Shown: piece by piece, positions 44,236 through 52,689 of the stretch | Position numbering within the stretch: position 1 is the stretch's first letter | How the letters are laid out: each line of letters starts with the position of its first letter | From: Arsukibacterium perlucidum DSM 18276 | Lineage (GTDB): Bacteria; Pseudomonadota; Gammaproteobacteria; Enterobacterales; Alteromonadaceae | DNA length: 64,000 nucleotides | Direction of reading: 5' to 3' | NCBI RefSeq assembly: GCF_000382165.1 | Contig: NZ_KB907713.1 | Span: 36,703-100,702 of the forward strand | The notes under the pieces: model-generated | What the model was told of the DNA's origin: nothing | The model's database searches: none | Seen by the model: the letters and a program-made list of their open reading frames with translations, nothing else | Program-made: the position numbers and the translations under genes

Positions 44236-47200
44236 CAGCTTGCCTCCTGCTGTTTACTGGCGAGGCGCTCGGCCAGCCGGCTTACTTTCGGTTGAATCCG
44301 TTTTAAGCGGCGCTTGCTTGGCTCGTGCTGATCCGGCTCAATTAAATAGCGATGGCTGAACAGCATTAACACATCAGATTCCGGGTTAGGGAAGGCGCCG
44401 ACAATCACAATATTATTGCTGCTGCAGGCGGCAAACAGTTTTTCGACGTTGTGATAGGCCAGGGTGCCAATTTCGTCAATTGGCCAGTGAATGGCTACCT
44501 CGGCATCACCGCGCAGCAGCCGGGTAAAGGCCAGTAAGTACTTACATAAAATCAGGTAAGCCATACCATGGCTGGACGACTCCAGTAACTGGCGATCATT
44601 CTTAATTACCAGCTCCGAGCCACCCTCGCTTAAATGCAGCTCGAGGCGGAGTAAGGATTCAATGCTGTACTGCTCATCGGCGCGCAGCAATTCCACCACG
44701 TCAGCCAGCGCATTCAGATATTGCTCGGATGGCAGCGCTTTACCTGAATTGCCCCAGTCATCATACAGTTTGGCGAAATGTTTCAGCGGCTGCCAGAAAC
44801 CCAGCTCATCAATAGTGGATAAAATCCGCACTTCTGAGCGGCTGATACCTTCCAGTACCAAGTCATCGGCCACCGCTTCACTTAAGCGGCGGCTTTGCTG
44901 GGCAATCCGGCGGTTAATGTCACTGAACACGGTAAAGAATTTCTTCAGATCGCCGCCGATGTTCTCACCCATCTCCAGCAATTGCTGCTGGGCGTCTTTT
45001 AAAATCTGCAGCAGGTTTTGCAAAATAGGCAGTTGCTGGCGCTCGCCAGCGTACTCGGCCAGTTTGCGTTTTTCATGCTCCAGCCGGTCTAAAAATTCCG
45101 GGCCGGCGTCTTTACTCAGCACACTTTCAAACTGGCCAACCGCCTGCTTTAACGCACTGTCGGCTTTGCCGCGCTGCTCTAACGCTTCGTTGGCGCGGGC
45201 CAGGCGCTCTACTAAATCAGCAGAACCACTGACATTGGCCGGGCTAATACTCGCCAGATGCAATTCCTGCAGCTTTTGCAGCGCTGGTTTTATCTGGTTA
45301 AGCAGTTGCTCGGCCTGGCTCATCAGCTCTTGCTGGCTGCGTTTTTGTTCATCCAACTTCTTGGCATTGGCACTGTAATCGGCTTTTTGCTGTTCCAGTG
45401 CCTGCTTCACGCTGCGCTGTTGTTGTTTCAGGCCGGTTTCCCGCTCCAGCAGCTGCGGCCTTAGTTGTTGCCAGTCGAGCTTAATAAACTGCTGCCAGGC
45501 GGTGAGTTGATCCTGGCGGGCTTCTACCGCTTTAATGGCGGTTTTCAGCTGCTCCTGCTTTTGCTTCAGTTCGGTCAGTCGGCGGGGGTCAATACCTTTA
45601 GCCGACAGCTCTTCACTAAACGCCTGCTGCAATTCTTTGATCTGGTTTTTATTGTCATCGCGCTTGTGTTCCAGCTGCCGTTCCAGCTCGTCGATTTGCT
45701 CATCGAACACTTGCAGCTCAGCCTGCCAGTCGGCTTTTAACTCCATTTTCTGGCTGTTGTGGTCGCTCTGCAATGCCTGAATGTCTTGCTGCTGTTGCTG
45801 CTGCAGTTTTACCAGCTGTTGTTGCTGGGCAGTCAGCTCGGCTTTTACGTTACTCTGGCGCTGGGCGCTCAGTTCGCGCTGCTGTGCCTGCAAGCGATTG
45901 CGGGCATCGCGGGCGTAGTCAATGTTCTGCTCATACTGGGTAAGCTGCCACTGCGCCTGCTCCAGTTGGCTGCGGCTAAGCTCTGCCTGCTGATGCAGTT
46001 GCTGCAGGTTTTTTTCAGCCTGTAGTTTAGTTGCTGTCGCCTGTTCCAGTTGTTGCTCTGCAGAGTGAATACGATGGCGAATAGCCGCTTCGTCCTGGGC
46101 GTAATCCGGCGTGTCAATGGCTGTTAACTCAAGCTGTAAGCCATACAGATTATCGCTAAGCTCGGCTAAATGCGGTTGTAAATCCTGCCGCTCTAATAAG
46201 CGCTCGTCCAGCACCTTGCCTAATTTTTGCTCCCAACCGCTGTAATGCAGCCGTAAAAAGTGGCGCAGGCTGCCCTGTTCGGGCGTTAGCTGGCGGTGTA
46301 GCTGTTGCAGTTGCTGCTCGCTCTGGTGCAGCGCTTTACGGCTGTTTTCCAGCTCGCTATCTGCCTGGTCGCGGGCGCTACGGCCACTTTGATATTGCTG
46401 TTGCAGCTGCTGCAGCTGGCGGGCTTGTTGTTGCGCTTGCTGCTGCGCCTGCTCTAACCGCAGGTCGGCGCTGCGTAGCTCGTCATGTTCGGCTTCAGTT
46501 TGCATCGGTGCCTGTAGCTGGCTGTGCAGTACCGCTATGCTGCTGCTCAGTTCAGTTAACTGGCCGGCAAATTGCTGCTGAGCCTGCTGCAAGCGCTGGC
46601 TAAAGGCCTGCTCCAGGGCGGCCAGCTTGTTGTCTTGCTGCTCGCGGGTGCTGTCTTTTTGCTGTTGCAGTTGGCGGGCTTTAGCGCGATGTTGCTCGCT
46701 AAGCCGGTTAAAGGCTTCGGCCAGCTTCATCTTTCGCTGCTCCAGCTGGCGTTCTAAATCGCCGTGTTGCTCTACCATCAGTTGATATTGCTCAGCGGCT
46801 TCCTGCAGGCTTTCCCGCCACAGCGGCAGGGCGTCGGTATCCCGTTGCAGTTTGGGCATATCCTGGCTGTCGAAATCGTCATAACGCTGCTGCAGCTGAT
46901 CGAGCCGGGCACTGGTTTCATGTAAATCGGCATCGGTTTTCGCCAGCTGGCCGTTTAGCTCCAGCTGCTGCTGGTTGAATTGCTCTTTAATGCTTTGCAG
47001 CTGACCACGCAGGGTGTTTACCTGTTGCTCGGCATCGGCTTTACGTTGTTTCTGGCTTTGCTCATCCTGCAGCAGTAGCGGTAATAAGCCGGCGAGCTGC
47101 GCTTCGGCGCCATCGAGTTGCTGGGCCAGCTGTTTTAAGCGCTCAAAATCCTGCTGTAGTTTATCCAGCCGCATCGACTGGCGCATTTGCTGGATCCAGT

Positions 47201-47900
47201 CGCGCGCCTTGGTGTTTTTCACTTTGGTAGTAGGCAGGGTAACGCCGTCTTCTTCAAAAATGGCGGCCAGCATTGCCTTTAGCGTATCCATTTTGCCTTC
47301 TTTGGCATGCACGGCACTGACCAGTTTTTCAATATGGCGCAGTTTATGGCCACTGCTTACCAGGCTGAAACTGGCCGCCAGCCGGCGCAGTTTCACGCTA
47401 TCGGCGTTATTGCCCCTAAGCGCAGCGGCATCGTTCTGAATAATGCTGCGGTATTCGCTGGTGGCGCTTATTTTCGCCGATACCTGCACCTCAGGCCGGC
47501 TGCGCATACTGGCTGCCCAGTCGCTGTAACTGAGGGCTTTTACGCCATCGTCGTTTTCTATTAAATAAAACTCGCTCTGGTAGGGCGCCCCGACAAAGCG
47601 GTATTCCACCCCGCCATCACTTTTACGGGTCAGCACTACCTGGCACAAGGCACCGCCTTCGCGCTGATATTCATAAATCAGGTAGCTGTTGCTATAGGGC
47701 AGATAAAATTCGTCAAATTTTTTGCGCGTTTTCGGTACCACCCGGTTTGGTTGTTCGCCATAGAACACCGGTACCAGCCGTTGTAAGGTGGTTTTACCCG
47801 AGGCGTTGGTGCCGCAAATATTGGTGTGCTGATCCAACTGCAATTCCACCACCCCAGGCAGGTGGGTGTGAATAAGCACAATACGAAGTAAACGAGACAT
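44235..47900 (-). CDS. jetC: Wadjet JetC-like / MksB-like SMC ATPase
   Basis: This is a 1221-residue SMC-type ATPase. The N-terminal head has Walker A GTNASGKTT (residues 30-38). Very long Gln-rich coiled coils (about 245-540 and 605-1000) flank a compact hinge-like region (about 540-600, RHFLRLHYSGWEQKLGKVLDE). The C-terminal head has a signature-like SSSHGMAYLILCKYL (about 1107-1121) and Walker B IHWPIDEIGTL (Asp1142). The motor is expected to extrude DNA loops and help identify circular DNA. It is first in the operon; the ATG at 47900 has ACAGGATG upstream. It differs from MukB by its length, and from housekeeping SMC by the MksB-like heads. Confidence 0.88.
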   Translation of the reverse strand: MSRLLRIVLIHTHLPGVVELQLDQHTNICGTNASGKTTLQRLVPVFYGEQPNRVVPKTRKKFDEFYLPYSNSYLIYEYQREGGALCQVVLTRKSDGGVEYRFVGAPYQSEFYLIENDDGVKALSYSDWAASMRSRPEVQVSAKISATSEYRSIIQNDAAALRGNNADSVKLRRLAASFSLVSSGHKLRHIEKLVSAVHAKEGKMDTLKAMLAAIFEEDGVTLPTTKVKNTKARDWIQQMRQSMRLDKLQQDFERLKQLAQQLDGAEAQLAGLLPLLLQDEQSQKQRKADAEQQVNTLRGQLQSIKEQFNQQQLELNGQLAKTDADLHETSARLDQLQQRYDDFDSQDMPKLQRDTDALPLWRESLQEAAEQYQLMVEQHGDLERQLEQRKMKLAEAFNRLSEQHRAKARQLQQQKDSTREQQDNKLAALEQAFSQRLQQAQQQFAGQLTELSSSIAVLHSQLQAPMQTEAEHDELRSADLRLEQAQQQAQQQARQLQQLQQQYQSGRSARDQADSELENSRKALHQSEQQLQQLHRQLTPEQGSLRHFLRLHYSGWEQKLGKVLDERLLERQDLQPHLAELSDNLYGLQLELTAIDTPDYAQDEAAIRHRIHSAEQQLEQATATKLQAEKNLQQLHQQAELSRSQLEQAQWQLTQYEQNIDYARDARNRLQAQQRELSAQRQSNVKAELTAQQQQLVKLQQQQQQDIQALQSDHNSQKMELKADWQAELQVFDEQIDELERQLEHKRDDNKNQIKELQQAFSEELSAKGIDPRRLTELKQKQEQLKTAIKAVEARQDQLTAWQQFIKLDWQQLRPQLLERETGLKQQQRSVKQALEQQKADYSANAKKLDEQKRSQQELMSQAEQLLNQIKPALQKLQELHLASISPANVSGSADLVERLARANEALEQRGKADSALKQAVGQFESVLSKDAGPEFLDRLEHEKRKLAEYAGERQQLPILQNLLQILKDAQQQLLEMGENIGGDLKKFFTVFSDINRRIAQQSRRLSEAVADDLVLEGISRSEVRILSTIDELGFWQPLKHFAKLYDDWGNSGKALPSEQYLNALADVVELLRADEQYSIESLLRLELHLSEGGSELVIKNDRQLLESSSHGMAYLILCKYLLAFTRLLRGDAEVAIHWPIDEIGTLAYHNVEKLFAACSSNNIVIVGAFPNPESDVLMLFSHRYLIEPDQHEPSKRRLKRIQPKVSRLAERLASKQQEAS

Positions 47901-48029
47901 AGCGCATCCTGTCGGCGGCGCCATACAGGGGCACCGCTCTGGTCATTTTAATCCGGCTTATTATCCATGGAATGGCAGCAAATGCCAGTTTGAAAACACA
48001 GTGAGCGCAAGATTAACCCAGGCAGGGGC

Positions 48030-48656
48030 TTAAGCTTTGGTTGCAGCTGGCAGCTCACTGATTAGCGCGTTGCCAGAGCTGATATTCTGCAGCTGCTGGC
48101 GAAAATCCGCTGCAGCGCTAAGCGGCAGGCTAATAGTTAGCCGAACTTGTTGCTGATAGGCGGTGCTCAGCAGCTGGCCTCCGAGCTCGCTTAATAACTG
48201 GCGTGCTTTAGCTTCCAGCGCAAAGTCGAGCCGGATTGTCAGTAGCAACTGTGGCCGTACCTGGCGGCGGGCCGCCTTTGCTACTGCCTGCGACACCGCT
48301 GCCGAGTAAGCCCGTACCAGACCGCCGGCGCCAAGTTTCACCCCGCCAAAATATCGCACCACCAACGCCAGGCTATTGCCCAGCTCCTGCTCGGTCAGCA
48401 CATGCAACATCGGTTTGCCTGCGGTGCCAGCGGGTTCGCCATCATCGCTAAAGGCCTGTGTTTCCGGCTGGCGGGTATTGCCAATAATATAAGCCCAGCA
48501 CACATGGCTGGCAGCGCGGTACTGCTCGCGATACTGCTTAACAGCGATCATCGCCTCCTCACGGCTGGCAACCGGCAGCAGAAAGCTCAGGAATTCACTG
48601 TTTTTCTCAGTCAGGCAATGCTCAACCGGCGCAGCCAGTTCGGTATAGAGATTCAT
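48030..48656 (-). CDS. yigZ: YigZ/IMPACT family protein
   Basis: This 208-residue protein of the YigZ/IMPACT family has the N-terminal UPF0029 domain with NSEFLSFLLPV, then SDDGEPAGTAGKPML and ALVVRYFGGVKLGAGGLVRAY, plus a C-terminal RNA-binding-like domain (about 140-205). The E. coli member is of unsettled function, possibly linked to translation or RNA. It lies 4 nt after the DUF418 gene on the same strand and 129 nt from the Wadjet operon, so it is core flanking sequence. Intact. Confidence 0.93.
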   Translation of the reverse strand: MNLYTELAAPVEHCLTEKNSEFLSFLLPVASREEAMIAVKQYREQYRAASHVCWAYIIGNTRQPETQAFSDDGEPAGTAGKPMLHVLTEQELGNSLALVVRYFGGVKLGAGGLVRAYSAAVSQAVAKAARRQVRPQLLLTIRLDFALEAKARQLLSELGGQLLSTAYQQQVRLTISLPLSAAADFRQQLQNISSGNALISELPAATKA

Positions 48657-48660
48657 ATAG

Positions 48661-49848
48661 TTACTCAGCTTGACTGGTAGCCGCAGGCTGCTTACTCAAC
48701 CTGCGCCATAACCACTCCAGCGGGCCTTGCGCAAAGTGCTGCAGATACCAGCGGCAAAATAGTAGTTGCAGGATGATGGTGCCAACCGCAATACCCAGTA
48801 GTGCCAGCCGGTCGAGGCTGGCAAACCAGTCGGGTTTAAACACTTTAAACAGCAATACCATTAACAGGCTCTGGCTTAAATACAAGGTAAAGGCCATCCG
48901 GCCGCAGGGTGCCAGCCAGCGTTGCAGCCAATGCTGCAACTTGAGTTTATGCCGGGCATTAATCAACGCGCTGGCAAAGGCCAGCGCCATCATAAGGGCA
49001 CTGATTTGCGCCCACGGCAGCATAATCGCCAGGTCGTAACCATAGCCGCTGAGATGGTCGAGCAGCGCCGTGCAGCTACTGATGCTAAAGGCAGCCAGAA
49101 ATAACAGTGTCGTTGTGCGGCGCGAATACCCCTGGCTAAACCAGTCGCTTTTAAACAATGCCATGCCGAACAGCATCAGCGCCGCCATCAGCCAGTAAAG
49201 GCTTAACCCAAAACCTACCAGCATTGTCAGGTTAAGCCATAATAACTCTGTTAACTGAGCCAGATAGGGGCCGGTCCAGAGTTGCTGCTGTGCCAGTAAC
49301 AGCTCAGCAGTTAAGGGCTGCTGCGGTGGTGGGGTAGCCAGCAGCAGATATAAACTGAACAACGCCGGCATAAGCAGCGAAATAGCAAATAGCACAGCAC
49401 CTTTGCGGCACAACGCTGCACTATCGAGTTTATGGTAGCCCTGCTTTAATACCAGCATGCCGGTAAGCGCGTACCAGAGCAAAATGTCGCCAAACCAGAT
49501 AAAGCTGATATGCAGCAGGCCAAACACCGCCAGCCACTTTAGACGGCGGTTTAAGTAGGCCTCGCCATATTTCTGGACGATTAACCACAGGCTTACCCCA
49601 AACAGCAGATTAAACAGGGTTAAAAAGCGGCCGGAGAATAACAGCGTCTGCAGATTAAATAACACGATATCCATGTTACTGACGCCTGGTTGCCAGATCA
49701 GGCTGTGCGAGTAATCCGGCGGGTTGGCAAAGGCGAAGATATTGACCAGCAAAATACCTAATATCGCCACGCCACGAATGATATCGAGCTGAATAAGCCG
49801 TTGCTTGTTATTGGTAGAATTATTTGCTGACTGCAATTCAGGGCTCAT
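48661..49848 (-). CDS. DUF418 family membrane protein
   Basis: This 395-residue integral membrane protein has about ten helices. The opening RLIQLDIIRGVAILGILLVNI is the DUF418 signature. It is followed by the acyltransferase-like loop FNLLFGVSLWLIVQKYG and the C-terminal half GRMAFTLYLSQSLLMVLLFKV. Members are related to acyltransferase 3-like proteins, but enzymatic activity is unproven. It overlaps the upstream channel gene by 11 nt and is followed by yigZ, giving a three-gene transcript. Confidence 0.9.
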   Translation of the reverse strand: MSPELQSANNSTNNKQRLIQLDIIRGVAILGILLVNIFAFANPPDYSHSLIWQPGVSNMDIVLFNLQTLLFSGRFLTLFNLLFGVSLWLIVQKYGEAYLNRRLKWLAVFGLLHISFIWFGDILLWYALTGMLVLKQGYHKLDSAALCRKGAVLFAISLLMPALFSLYLLLATPPPQQPLTAELLLAQQQLWTGPYLAQLTELLWLNLTMLVGFGLSLYWLMAALMLFGMALFKSDWFSQGYSRRTTTLLFLAAFSISSCTALLDHLSGYGYDLAIMLPWAQISALMMALAFASALINARHKLKLQHWLQRWLAPCGRMAFTLYLSQSLLMVLLFKVFKPDWFASLDRLALLGIAVGTIILQLLFCRWYLQHFAQGPLEWLWRRLSKQPAATSQAE

Positions 49849-50470
49849 TTAATTCGTTATGGTGTTTGCTAAACACCGGGATGGTAATGTGCCATTTAAT
49901 CGCTGCCAGCCGAAGTAATAATAATGCTGACATACCGGCCAGCATGGCAGACAACTGGCCGGCGCCCAGCGCCAGCAGGCTGGTGTAAACACCGCCGCCG
50001 ACCAGACAGGTGACGGCATATAACTCGCCGCGAAACACCATCGGGATTTCCCGGCACAGTACGTCACGGATCATGCCGCCGCATACGCCGCTCATAGTGC
50101 CGAGCATAATGGCCACCAGGGTAGAAGTGCCATAATCCAGCGCTTTCTGGGTACCCATAATCACAAAAAATGCCAGGCCAATAGCATCAAGGATCTGCAG
50201 GGTATTGTTTGGAATAGTCAGGCGGTTGCGCACCAGTAAAATAGTCGCCACCGCGGCAATAAAAATAGCGTAGAAATAACTATTATTGTTTATCCAGATA
50301 ACCGGGACATCAAGCATAAGATCGCGCAGGGTGCCGCCGCCAATGGCTGTAACACTGGCCAGCACTATTACCCCAAAGCCATCCATCTGATTACGCCATG
50401 CCGCCAGGGTTCCCGACACCGCGAATACCGCAACGCCCAGTAAATCAAACCAGAAAAAGTAAGTGGTCAT
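49838..50470 (-). CDS. TRIC-type cation channel / YicG-like (UPF0126) protein
   Basis: This 210-residue protein has seven membrane helices and the duplicated UPF0126 motif. FAVSGTLAAWRNQMDGFGVIVLASVTAIGGGTLRDLML is the first copy and the second is GTMSGVCGGMIRDVLCREIPM. These two Gly-rich kinks with RD pairs are the ion-path hallmark of prokaryotic TRIC channels; some homologues have been assigned to glycine uptake. It is the first gene of the TRIC-DUF418-yigZ transcript. Whether it is a K+ channel or a glycine transporter is not settled by the sequence. Confidence 0.9.
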   Translation of the reverse strand: MTTYFFWFDLLGVAVFAVSGTLAAWRNQMDGFGVIVLASVTAIGGGTLRDLMLDVPVIWINNNSYFYAIFIAAVATILLVRNRLTIPNNTLQILDAIGLAFFVIMGTQKALDYGTSTLVAIMLGTMSGVCGGMIRDVLCREIPMVFRGELYAVTCLVGGGVYTSLLALGAGQLSAMLAGMSALLLLRLAAIKWHITIPVFSKHHNELNEP

Positions 50471-50665
50471 GTTGCGGTTTTTTTAAGCCGGGAAAAGATA
50501 ACAGCACGCTAGCAGGCTTTCGCCAGCAGGTAAATGTTTTCGAGTAGTAGCAGCAACTTATAAAATAGTTTAACGACTGCCTTTTCGCTGGACAGAGTGT
50601 TGTGCTACGATTTCACGCTTTTGTAAATAATACGTTTGATAAATAATAGTGAATAAAGGATTACT

Positions 50666-51619
50666 ATGAATAAATTAGTTGTTGGTGCCGGTATTGTTGT
50701 GGTTGCCGCCGCTGCGGGCTTTTATTACGCCAATTCGCAAGCTGAAAATGCCATCAAAGAACAAATTGAGCTGGCAAATAAGTCTTATGCAGAAATGGCA
50801 GCAACCGGCCTGATGCCAGCAATTAGCCTTGGCTATCAGGATGTGTCGGCCAATGTGTTAACCTCCAGCTACAGCGTTACAGGTGTTGATGTCAGCATTG
50901 CTGGTATGGGCCAGGTAGCCACCATTGAAAAAGTCACCGCTGTGGGTTTAAAACCACAGGGCTTAGCAGATAAAGGTAGTGCCCAGCTGGTTGGTGCTAA
51001 AGTGGCCGAGCCGATGCTGGCAATGTTACCACCGGATATGAGTGCTTTTGTGCAGGGCGTGGCATTGCATGCCGACTACAGCTACGAATATACCCCAGCT
51101 ACTGGTGAGCTGTATTTTAGCCAGGATACCCGGATTAACGATGAATTCAGTCTGGCTTATAATGTCTCTTTTGCCCAAATGCAGGAACTTTGGGCTTTCG
51201 CCCGCGATATCAGCGAGAAAACGCCGGAAGAGCAACAGCAGCTAAGCATGTCTGACAGCTACATGGCAGATGTCATGGCCAACCTGGTAAAAGGCGCCCT
51301 GAAAAGTGGTGAGCTGGTTGTAACGAATAACGGCTTTATTGAACGTTTGGTAGCAATGGGTAGTGCCCAGGGCCAAATGCCGCCGTTGGAAGCCTTGCAA
51401 GGTATGGCGTTAATGGCGGTAACGGCAGATGAAAACCTGCCACTGGAAATGAAAGAAAGCCTGACTACCTTTATTAACCAGCCAGAAAAACTAAAAGTAA
51501 ACGTCAGCTTTGCCGAGCCGCTGAGCTTTGATGCTGTGCAATCCGGTGCCTTAATGGCCGAGCTGCAAACACCAGAGCAAATGATTAAATTTGCTAACCT
51601 GAAAATGGTTGCAAACTAA
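50666..51619 (+). CDS. DUF945-like periplasmic protein
   Basis: This 317-residue protein has one N-terminal hydrophobic segment (about 4-22). Its periplasmic body resembles the DUF945/YdgA-like family in its start (FYYANSQAENAIKEQIELAN) and in repeated strand pairs such as VSANVLTSSYSVTGVDVSIAG. It has abundant Ala and Met. The AGGATTACT sequence just before the ATG gives a ribosome-binding site. It is monocistronic with a very strong terminator. Function unknown; YdgA-like proteins have been linked to envelope processes but without a defined role. Confidence 0.7.
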   Translation: MNKLVVGAGIVVVAAAAGFYYANSQAENAIKEQIELANKSYAEMAATGLMPAISLGYQDVSANVLTSSYSVTGVDVSIAGMGQVATIEKVTAVGLKPQGLADKGSAQLVGAKVAEPMLAMLPPDMSAFVQGVALHADYSYEYTPATGELYFSQDTRINDEFSLAYNVSFAQMQELWAFARDISEKTPEEQQQLSMSDSYMADVMANLVKGALKSGELVVTNNGFIERLVAMGSAQGQMPPLEALQGMALMAVTADENLPLEMKESLTTFINQPEKLKVNVSFAEPLSFDAVQSGALMAELQTPEQMIKFANLKMVAN

Positions 51620-51653
51620 CACTGGCATGCTGTGTTTCGGCACATAACCGCAT

Positions 51654-51680
51654 AAAAAAGGCAGCTTAGCTGCCTTTTTT
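51654..51680. terminator. Bidirectional rho-independent terminator
   Basis: A perfect 12-bp stem, AAAAAAGGCAGC and GCTGCCTTTTTT with a TTA loop, lies between the convergent DUF945-like and FHA genes. U-tracts are present for both strands. Confidence 0.95.
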
Positions 51681-51699
51681 ATTAAGCACCGAACATTGC

Positions 51700-52689
51700 C
51701 TAATCAATGCTGGCCTGTTTTGCTGCTTTCTTAGCGCGGGCCTGTTCGGCTTCTGCTGCTGTTTCAGCGAATAAGCTATCACTGTGCTCAAGCAAACTTT
51801 CTGTGGTAGCCGGCTGGCGCAATAACCATGCCTGCGGCAATAACTGATGCTGGTATTGCGGCGCATAATGTTGGTTGTGTTGCTGCGTCCATGGGTATAT
51901 CCAGTAAATACTGCTTAACAGCAGGGTAAGGCCAATATGTAACCAGCGGCGCTGAATACTCATTAAGGCAAAACTTAACCAGAAAAAACCGACTAACAAC
52001 GCTGTTGGCAGCAAATAGCTTAATCCCGCCGCAAGCAAGCTGTTATTCAGGTTAAAGTTAAGTAGGGCTGCCAGTATTTGCCAGCCAGACCACAATACTA
52101 ACAGGCTGAAAGTGAGGGTAAGTTGCGATCGCAGGCGTGGTTCGCGGCCACTGAAGCGGGCCAATACCGCAAGCAATAATGGCCACAGCGCAAACATCAG
52201 CATAATAAACGGAATAAGTAGCAGTTGTTTGTGCCACTGACTGTCTTCGCCTATACCACTTAACCAGAATTCGTAACCCAGGCTGAGCGCAACCAGTAAC
52301 ATGGCGCCAAGCAGCAAAAGTGGTGAGCTTAACAGCTGGAATAAGCGCTCTGCGGCGTGCAGCGGTTGGGTTGCCGCTACCGGATGGTCACTGAACAGGA
52401 TGCGTAGTCGTTGTTTGCCAAGGGTGAACTCCTGGCCTGACTGGCTGATAGGTTGTTGACTAACCCGCTGCCCGCGCTGGTTAAGCACGCCGTTCACCGA
52501 GTGCATATCGGTCAGCTGCCATTGCTGTTGTTCATTCAGGGTCAGTACCGCGTGCTCGGCACAGCTGTGCGGATCAAGCAGAATAATGTCATTGTTATAG
52601 CCACGGCCCAGGCTAATTTGTGGCTGGTTGAATTTATGTCGCTCGGTAACCCGGCCCTGGCTGTTTAACAATTCAATCAGGATTGCCAT
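51700..52689 (-). CDS. FHA domain membrane protein
   Basis: This is a 329-residue protein. The N-terminal FHA domain (about 5-95) has SLGRGYNNDIILLDPHSCAEHA and DMHSVNGVLNQRGQRV, with the Arg, Ser, His and Asn that bind phospho-Thr peptides (GRG, SxxH, NG). It is followed by about five membrane helices (about 120-140, 153-178, 190-210, 220-245, 248-265) and a soluble Ala/Glu-rich tail (about 275-329). It overlaps the protease gene by 13 nt and is second in that operon. It probably tethers a phosphorylated partner to the membrane and the adjacent protease. No Ser/Thr kinase is adjacent. Confidence 0.85.
   Translation of the reverse strand: MAILIELLNSQGRVTERHKFNQPQISLGRGYNNDIILLDPHSCAEHAVLTLNEQQQWQLTDMHSVNGVLNQRGQRVSQQPISQSGQEFTLGKQRLRILFSDHPVAATQPLHAAERLFQLLSSPLLLLGAMLLVALSLGYEFWLSGIGEDSQWHKQLLLIPFIMLMFALWPLLLAVLARFSGREPRLRSQLTLTFSLLVLWSGWQILAALLNFNLNNSLLAAGLSYLLPTALLVGFFWLSFALMSIQRRWLHIGLTLLLSSIYWIYPWTQQHNQHYAPQYQHQLLPQAWLLRQPATTESLLEHSDSLFAETAAEAEQARAKKAAKQASID

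Noticed and set aside
44662..45378. Long plus-strand frame of 238 codons inside the jetC-like gene
   Set aside because: It is Ser/Cys/Leu-rich low-complexity translation antisense to Gln-rich coiled coil; no start signal or domain.
41496..47900. Housekeeping MukBEF condensin
   Set aside because: The operon carries a fourth TOPRIM nuclease gene, and the SMC protein is smaller than MukB (about 1480 residues) with MksB-like heads.
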